64,000 nt of DNA, taken from NCBI GenBank assembly GCA_020637335.1, contig JACJWC010000001.1:1-64000 (forward strand), given 5' to 3'. Below, one piece after another: positions 59,143 to 64,000 of the stretch (the stretch's first letter is position 1; every line of letters begins with the position of its first letter). The translations under genes and the position numbers were made by a program. Source of the DNA: Acidobacteriota bacterium. Lineage in GTDB: Bacteria > Acidobacteriota > Holophagae > Acanthopleuribacterales > Acanthopleuribacteraceae. The notes under the pieces were generated by a model that had not been told where the DNA came from, ran no database searches, and worked only from the letters and a program-made list of their open reading frames with translations.

Positions 59143-60060
59143 GTGACGTTGCAGACCAACCAAAAACCCTCTTGGTTACGGGTCAAGTTGCCCGGCGGTG
59201 ACCAGCACCACGATATCAAACGCAACCTGCGGGAAAAAAAGTTATTTACCGTTTGTGAAGAAGCAAAATGCCCCAATTTGGGCGAGTGTTGGTCTTCGGG
59301 TACCGCAACTTTGATGATCCTGGGTGAAGTGTGTACCCGTGGATGCCGATTTTGTGCCGTTCAGTCCGGCAACCCAAAAGGTTGGTTGGACCCGCTGGAA
59401 CCGCAGAAATGTGCGGATACAGTCAAAGCCATGAACCTCAAATACGTTGTCCTGACCTGTGTGGATCGCGACGATTTACCCGATGGTGGCGCTGGTCAAT
59501 TCGCAGCCGTCATCCAAGCGATCCAAAGGGAAGCGCCTCAATGCTTGATTGAAGTTTTGACATCCGATTACCAAGGCGACTTTGCCCATGTCCAGGTGGT
59601 GTTGGACGCCAAGCCTGATGTATTTGCGCACAATGTGGAGACGGTCAGGGAATTAACCCCACGGGTCCGCGATCCCAGGGCAGGCTACGACCAAAGCCTG
59701 CGTGTTCTGGAATACGCCAAATCGGTAGATTCACGCCGGATCATTAAAACCAGCCTCATGCTCGGTTTGGGCGAAACCGAAAGTCAGGTCCACCAAGCTA
59801 TGCGCGATATGCGCGCCGTCGGCGTTGATGTTTTAACGCTTGGTCAGTACCTGCGCCCTACTCGAAAACATTTAGCGGTCCAAGAATACCTCAGCCCCGA
59901 AAAATTTGACGCCTATGCCGATGTGGCGCGTGACTTGGGCTTTTTGTATGTGGCCAGTGGGCCATTGGTCCGTTCCTCTTACAAGGCTGGGGAGTTTTTC
60001 CTGGCCAATTACCTAGCCCGTGAACGCGCTCAAGCCGTGCGTCCGGTCTGGGAAGTCTAA
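59143..60060 (+). CDS. lipA: Lipoyl synthase LipA
   Basis: LipA is a radical-SAM enzyme that inserts two sulfurs into protein-bound octanoyl groups. The 305-residue protein has the auxiliary-cluster cysteines in 'CEEAKCPNLGECW' and the radical-SAM CxxxCxxC in 'CTRGCRFCAV'. The C-terminal 'SGPLVRSSYKAGEFF' carries the conserved RSSY element. The GTG start has AAGGAG upstream. It sits directly before a lipoyl-bearing E2 gene, its likely substrate. Confidence 0.97.
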   Translation: MTLQTNQKPSWLRVKLPGGDQHHDIKRNLREKKLFTVCEEAKCPNLGECWSSGTATLMILGEVCTRGCRFCAVQSGNPKGWLDPLEPQKCADTVKAMNLKYVVLTCVDRDDLPDGGAGQFAAVIQAIQREAPQCLIEVLTSDYQGDFAHVQVVLDAKPDVFAHNVETVRELTPRVRDPRAGYDQSLRVLEYAKSVDSRRIIKTSLMLGLGETESQVHQAMRDMRAVGVDVLTLGQYLRPTRKHLAVQEYLSPEKFDAYADVARDLGFLYVASGPLVRSSYKAGEFFLANYLARERAQAVRPVWEV

Positions 60061-60097
60061 GGCAAAAATCCAATCGCACCTGAAAAGGAGTTGAACA

Positions 60098-61669
60098 ATG
60101 ACTGAGTTTAAATTGCCCGATATTGGCGAAGGCGTCATGGAAGGCGAAATCATCGAGTGGCACATCCAACCCGGTGACCAGGTACAGGAAGACCAGCCAT
60201 TGGTATCGGTCCTGACAGATAAGGCAACTGTAGAGATCGCAGCGCCCAAAGCCGGTTCCATCGAGAAAATTCTGGTGGCGCCGGGCGATGTTGTAAAAGT
60301 GGGTCAGGTTCTGCTCCACTTTTCGGGCGCTTCGGCCGCAGCAGCCAAGACAAACGACAGCCCAGCACCGGCCCCCGCTACCAATGCCCAAACGCAGAGC
60401 CCTTCGGGTTCAGGCCAGGAGATCCTTTTTCCTTTACCTGAAATTGGCGAAGGAGTTATGGAAGGTGAATTGGTCGAGTGGCATGTTGCAGTAGGTGCCC
60501 ATGTTCATGCCGATCAACCGATCCTCTCCATGTTGACCGATAAAGCCACCGTCGAAATTACGGCTCCGGCCGACGGCACCGTCGTTGCCATCCTGGCCCA
60601 GCCTGGCGATGTGGTCAAGGTCGGTGGCGCGTTAATGCGCTTCAAGACCGAAAGTACCGGTATCAAGGCGGCAGAGGCGCCAAAAGCAGAAAGCAAACCT
60701 GCGCCCACACAAGCAGCCACAGCCGCACCCAAAACCACGCCAACCACCAGCGCGCCCAAAGACAACCCCAGTATCAGCGCTTTTGGCACGCCCCTGGCCA
60801 CACCGGCGGTCCGTCGCTTGGCATCCCAAAAAGGCATTGACCTGGCCCAAGTCGTGGGATCAGGTCCCCACCACCGCATCACCCGAGAAGATGTGGAGCA
60901 ATTCGGTACCCGGCCCAGCACCCCATCCGCGCCTGCTGCAGCCAAACACAGCGTACCGGTTAGTGAGGGCGAGACCCGCGAAAAAATCCGCGGTCTGCGC
61001 AAGGCCATCTACCTCAATATGGCCAAAGCCAAACAAACCGTTCCCCATTTCACCTACGTCGAAGAAATTGAAATGGATAAGCTGGTCGCCCTGCGCGACA
61101 CGCTTAAGATGGAAGCCGAACAGGCCGGCGCCAAACTGACTTATTTGCCGTTCATTGCCAAAGCCTGTGCTTTAGCCTTTAAAAAATTCCCGATCATCAA
61201 CGCATCCGTGGACGACGTCAATGAAGAAATCGTATTTAAACACGATGTCAATATCGGCATTGCAACCGCAACCCAAGCCGGTTTGATGGTTCCCGTCGTC
61301 CAAGATGTGAAACACAAAACCGTCATTCAGATCGGCAAAGAAATCGCCGAATTGAGTGATCGGGCACGCAGCCGCAAATCCAGTCCTGCCGATCTCGCCG
61401 GTGGTACCTTCACCATTACTTCACTTGGCAAGTTGGGTGGCCTCCTGGCAACCCCCATCATTAACCATCCCGAAGTAGCCATTTTCGGTGTGCACAACAT
61501 CGTCGATCGCGCCGTTGTCCGCGATGGCCAAATCGTTATCCGCAAAATGATGAACGTTGCAGTCGCCTTTGACCACCGTGTTATTGACGGCGATGTCGGG
61601 GCCGCATTCGTCCAAGAAGTAAAGGGCTACCTGGAAGAACCGAATCGCTTCCTGCTGCACCTGATCTAA
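60098..61669 (+). CDS. Dihydrolipoamide acyltransferase (E2) with two lipoyl domains
   Basis: This is the core of a 2-oxo acid dehydrogenase complex. The 523-residue protein has two similar lipoyl domains (about 1-75 and 110-187), each with the lipoylated Lys in 'LTDKATVEI'. Pro/Ala-rich linkers and a peripheral-subunit-binding domain ('TPAVRRLASQKGIDLAQVVG') follow. The acyltransferase domain carries the catalytic 'DHRVIDGDVGAAF'. 'HFTYVEEIEMDKLV' resembles branched-chain and BkdB-type E2s more than classical pyruvate E2, but the substrate is unsure. No E1 or E3 gene is in view. AAAAGGAG precedes the ATG; lipA lies 37 bases upstream. Confidence 0.93.
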   Translation: MTEFKLPDIGEGVMEGEIIEWHIQPGDQVQEDQPLVSVLTDKATVEIAAPKAGSIEKILVAPGDVVKVGQVLLHFSGASAAAAKTNDSPAPAPATNAQTQSPSGSGQEILFPLPEIGEGVMEGELVEWHVAVGAHVHADQPILSMLTDKATVEITAPADGTVVAILAQPGDVVKVGGALMRFKTESTGIKAAEAPKAESKPAPTQAATAAPKTTPTTSAPKDNPSISAFGTPLATPAVRRLASQKGIDLAQVVGSGPHHRITREDVEQFGTRPSTPSAPAAAKHSVPVSEGETREKIRGLRKAIYLNMAKAKQTVPHFTYVEEIEMDKLVALRDTLKMEAEQAGAKLTYLPFIAKACALAFKKFPIINASVDDVNEEIVFKHDVNIGIATATQAGLMVPVVQDVKHKTVIQIGKEIAELSDRARSRKSSPADLAGGTFTITSLGKLGGLLATPIINHPEVAIFGVHNIVDRAVVRDGQIVIRKMMNVAVAFDHRVIDGDVGAAFVQEVKGYLEEPNRFLLHLI

Positions 61670-61835
61670 TTCCCGGGGGGAATTAATTTCTCCCCCATCA
61701 AAATTAAACATGACCTACACCCTCAACTCACGCTAACCTGATAGGATAGAGGTTGATGGGAAAAAAAATGGACCAGGGGCTTTTTCTTCTTGTATGGAGT
61801 GCCGTTGGTAAACTTATCGCGGTAAAGGAGCGGAA

Positions 61836-62972
61836 ATGAAAAAGCCCAAGTTCATCGTAGAGAATGTTGCCATTCTCAGTTTGACACCCCTTGTAGCCCT
61901 GATTGGCGTGCCCTGGTACGGCATCGTGTCCGGCTACACCTTGTTTGAATGGTCAATGTTTTTCGTCTTTTTGATGTCAACCGGGCTAGCCATCACTGCC
62001 GGGTACCATCGCCTGTGGTCGCACCGCACTTACAAAGCACACGCCATTATCCGTGTTTTTTATGCTCTATTTGGCGCCGCATCCCTTCAAAACAGCATCC
62101 TGCATTGGTCTGCAGACCACCGCAACCATCATCGCTATGTGGATGATTTAACCAAAGACCCCTATTCCGCCAAACGCGGCTTCTGGTTCTCACATATCGG
62201 TTGGATCCTGCGCGCGTATCCCAGTGGAAAACACGATATTGCGGAATTAAAAGATCTTCAACGCGACCCCATTGTGCGCTGGCAACATCGCTGGTACATC
62301 CCCTTGGCCATTTTTATGAACCTGGGCCTGCCGCTTTTTCTGGGTTATTTGCACAACAGGCTGTGGGGCACGTTTTTCCTGGCTGGGATTTTACGCATGG
62401 TGCTTAACCACCATTTCACCTTCTTCATCAATTCATTGGCGCATATGTGGGGTTCGCAATCCTTTAGCACGGACAACAGTGCTCGGGACAATGGCTTTTT
62501 GGCAATCTTCACTTATGGCGAGGGCTATCACAACTTCCACCACCGTTTCCAAAGTGATTACCGCAACGGGATCGCCTGGTACCATTACGATCCTGCAAAA
62601 TGGTTGATTCGCACCCTGTCCTGGATTGGCCTGGCAGACGGCTTAAAAACCATGAGCCCGTTTCAGATTGAAAAAGCTAAAATCCTGGTTCAACGCGAGA
62701 AAGCGCTGCGCAACCTGGAAAAAAACAACACCCTGGCCCATCTCCAACAGAGCCTCGAAGAAAAATACCACCAAGCGATTCAAGCCTTGGAAGCCTGGTC
62801 AGCGGCCAGTCAGGAATGGCAACAAAAGATGCGCGCCAAAGTCGAAAAGGGCAGTAAGGCCCTGGCCGATCTACACATGAAAGAGCGTTACCAGGAAATG
62901 AAACTCAACTTCCAAAATCACATGGTCGAGTGGAAACGGCTGTGTGCTCAGCTTTCTACGGTTGCGGCATAA
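61836..62972 (+). CDS. Fatty acid desaturase (delta-9 acyl-CoA type) with coiled-coil tail
   Basis: This is a membrane di-iron desaturase of 378 residues. The three His boxes are present: 'YHRLWSHRTYK', 'DHRNHHRYVDD' and 'GEGYHNFHHRFQSDYRNG'. Four membrane helices lie at about residues 10-60 and 145-200. It should introduce a double bond into saturated acyl chains to adjust membrane fluidity. From about residue 283 to the end there is a long, charged helical tail ('KILVQREKALRNLEKNNTLA' onward) that SCD-like enzymes usually lack. AAAGGAG precedes the ATG. The last 25 bases overlap the convergent EAL gene. Confidence 0.92.
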   Translation: MKKPKFIVENVAILSLTPLVALIGVPWYGIVSGYTLFEWSMFFVFLMSTGLAITAGYHRLWSHRTYKAHAIIRVFYALFGAASLQNSILHWSADHRNHHRYVDDLTKDPYSAKRGFWFSHIGWILRAYPSGKHDIAELKDLQRDPIVRWQHRWYIPLAIFMNLGLPLFLGYLHNRLWGTFFLAGILRMVLNHHFTFFINSLAHMWGSQSFSTDNSARDNGFLAIFTYGEGYHNFHHRFQSDYRNGIAWYHYDPAKWLIRTLSWIGLADGLKTMSPFQIEKAKILVQREKALRNLEKNNTLAHLQQSLEEKYHQAIQALEAWSAASQEWQQKMRAKVEKGSKALADLHMKERYQEMKLNFQNHMVEWKRLCAQLSTVAA

Positions 62973-64000
62973 GATTGAATCCACAACATTAATTCCGATG
63001 AGGGCAGGGGTTTCGAATACAAGTAACCCTGCCCCACATCGCAGCCTTCGCGCTTGAGGATATCGAGTTGAGAAGGGTTTTCAATCCCTTCGGCTACCAC
63101 CGTCAAACCCAACCGACGCGCCATGGCAATCATTGAGCCCACCAAGGATCGTGCCTCTTCATGCTCAGCAACATCATTGACAAAGCTGCGATCCACTTTT
63201 AACACACCTATCGGAAACCGTTTGAGGTAGCTGAGCGAGCTGTAGCCGGTTCCAAAATCATCCAAAGCCAGACGGATCCCAAGTCTCGTCAACTGGACCA
63301 TGGTCTGAATATTTTGTTTCGACACATCGAGCAGCAGGCTTTCGGTCAGTTCAAATTCCAATGTGTTGGGGTCAAAATGCTGTTCGTCCAAGATCTGTTT
63401 GGTCCGATCCAGAAACTCGTTACTGAACACCTGACGCGGGGAGAGATTGATGGCCAATCGCGGAGGCGCAATTCCTTTTTCTTCCCATTGGCGGTAATCC
63501 CGAATCGCTTGGCTGAGCACCCATTCGCCAATATTCACAATCAAGCCCGTCTCCTCGGCAATCGGGATAAAGTCGGCTGGTGAAATCAATCCCCATTGGT
63601 GGGACCGCCAGCGAATAAGTGCTTCGACACCAGTAAACCGCCCAGTTTCCAGCGCAATTTGGGGTTGATAATGGATTTCCAGTTCGTTTCGGGCCAGAGC
63701 ATGGCGCAGGGCCGCTTCGCGTTCCAAACGGGTGAGGGAAGAGGCATTCATTTCCTGGGAATAAAATTGGAAATTGTTGCGGCCCTTATTCTTCGCCGAG
63801 TACATGGCGGTATCCGCGTTGCGAAGCAGGGATTGAGGGTCTGCCCCATCTTGAGGGTAAAAGCTGATACCAATGCTTGGGGTGACCACCAATTCATAGG
63901 GTCCCAACTGGAAGGGCTGGGTCAATTGTTCCAATATTTTTTCAGCGACATGGGCAGAGTCCTGAGCGCGGTCCAGGCGTTCCAAAACCACGGTAAATTC
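62948..64000 (-). CDS. GGDEF-EAL protein, C-terminal part (5' partial)
   Basis: The frame stays open to the window edge, so the N-terminus is missing. The first visible residues 'EFTVVLERL' are the end of a GGDEF (diguanylate cyclase) motif region, followed by 'SIGISFYPQDGADPQSLL', typical of GGDEF domains. An EAL domain covers the rest: 'IHYQPQIALETGRFTGVEAL', 'LAINLSPRQVF', 'ELTESLLLD', 'LDDFGTGYSSLSYLKRFP' and 'VVAEGIEN'. The metal-binding Glu, Asn and Asp residues are present, so c-di-GMP phosphodiesterase activity is likely. Activity of the cyclase half cannot be judged here. Confidence 0.94.
   Translation of the reverse strand, partial: EFTVVLERLDRAQDSAHVAEKILEQLTQPFQLGPYELVVTPSIGISFYPQDGADPQSLLRNADTAMYSAKNKGRNNFQFYSQEMNASSLTRLEREAALRHALARNELEIHYQPQIALETGRFTGVEALIRWRSHQWGLISPADFIPIAEETGLIVNIGEWVLSQAIRDYRQWEEKGIAPPRLAINLSPRQVFSNEFLDRTKQILDEQHFDPNTLEFELTESLLLDVSKQNIQTMVQLTRLGIRLALDDFGTGYSSLSYLKRFPIGVLKVDRSFVNDVAEHEEARSLVGSMIAMARRLGLTVVAEGIENPSQLDILKREGCDVGQGYLYSKPLPSSELMLWIQSYAATVES

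Noticed and set aside
61668..61684. AATTCCC-GGG-GGGAATT palindrome after the E2 gene as a terminator.
   Set aside because: No T run follows and the G run could also pair with CCCCC at 61692-61696, so the structure is ambiguous. Recorded only as a possible hairpin.
1..64000. tRNA or rRNA genes, CRISPR arrays, insertion sequences, prophage, integrase sites.
   Set aside because: No matching repeats, transposase motifs or tRNA-like folds were seen by eye. Intergenic gaps are too short for most of these.

Overview
The window looks like a chromosomal segment of a flagellated Gram-negative bacterium with moderate GC. Evidence for an outer membrane and motility is an SLBB/Wza-type export protein, a Wzc-type kinase, an O-antigen ligase, and flagellin, FlaG and FliD. 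The density of Hanks-type Ser/Thr kinases (three), one ECF sigma factor coupled to a TPR kinase, a SpoIIE/PP2C phosphatase and a sulfatase-like protein ending in an 'LGY' motif recalls Acidobacteriota and their relatives. That placement is inference, because the window holds no rRNA or other reliable phylogenetic marker. I saw no tRNA, rRNA, CRISPR array, insertion sequence or phage gene, and no gene-free stretch exceeds 300 bases.

Layout. 1-2795: cell-surface polysaccharide genes (two GT4 glycosyltransferases, one cut by the window edge, and an O-antigen ligase). 2901-7692 (minus): a DUF3179 protein, fliD, flaG, flagellin and a small unknown. 7765-9511: two zinc-ribbon membrane proteins, the second with a degenerate protease-like domain. 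9508-14270: an isc Fe-S assembly operon (iscR-iscS-iscU-iscA-hscB-hscA) with a clear promoter, an operator-like palindrome and a terminator. 14333-18848: a rhomboid-like protein, a histidine phosphatase, mltG, a DUF4911-like protein and homoserine dehydrogenase. 18943-22665: PilZ protein, ECF sigma factor and TPR kinase. 22662-29464 (minus): dCMP deaminase, ArfB-like hydrolase, methyltransferase, PP2C phosphatase, a membrane alkaline-phosphatase-like protein and a kinase. 29736-33762: polysaccharide export protein, Smr protein, two unknowns and a HEAT-repeat kinase. 34584-45665: an unknown Pro-rich protein, PhyH dioxygenase, the Hen1-Pnkp RNA-repair pair, a TPR penicillin-binding protein, thiI, a small membrane protein and a DedA/ATP-grasp fusion. 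45610-52568 (minus): two U32-family proteins, cysS, a UDP-glucuronate decarboxylase-like epimerase and a Wzc-type tyrosine kinase. 52741-62972: a CapD/FlaA1-type dehydratase, an N6-adenine methyltransferase with an unknown partner, psd, lipA, a two-lipoyl E2 and a fatty-acid desaturase. 62948-64000 (minus): an EAL protein cut by the window edge.

How the genes work together. The polysaccharide genes are spread over at least three places but make a coherent Wzx/Wzy-type export set (export protein, co-polymerase kinase, polymerase/ligase, nucleotide-sugar enzymes, glycosyltransferases). The isc operon supplies Fe-S clusters that LipA and probably the U32 proteins need. LipA lipoylates the downstream E2. 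Hen1 and Pnkp together repair and protect cleaved RNA.

The strongest regulatory signals are: a flagellin leader with two adjacent hairpins, each showing GGA in its loop, plus a GGA-containing ribosome binding site (a CsrA-like layout); a consensus promoter over a palindrome before iscR; and two genes whose ribosome binding site lies in a hairpin. All six convergent gene junctions in the window overlap. The best candidate for something undescribed is the methyltransferase plus unknown-partner cassette at 54728-58439.
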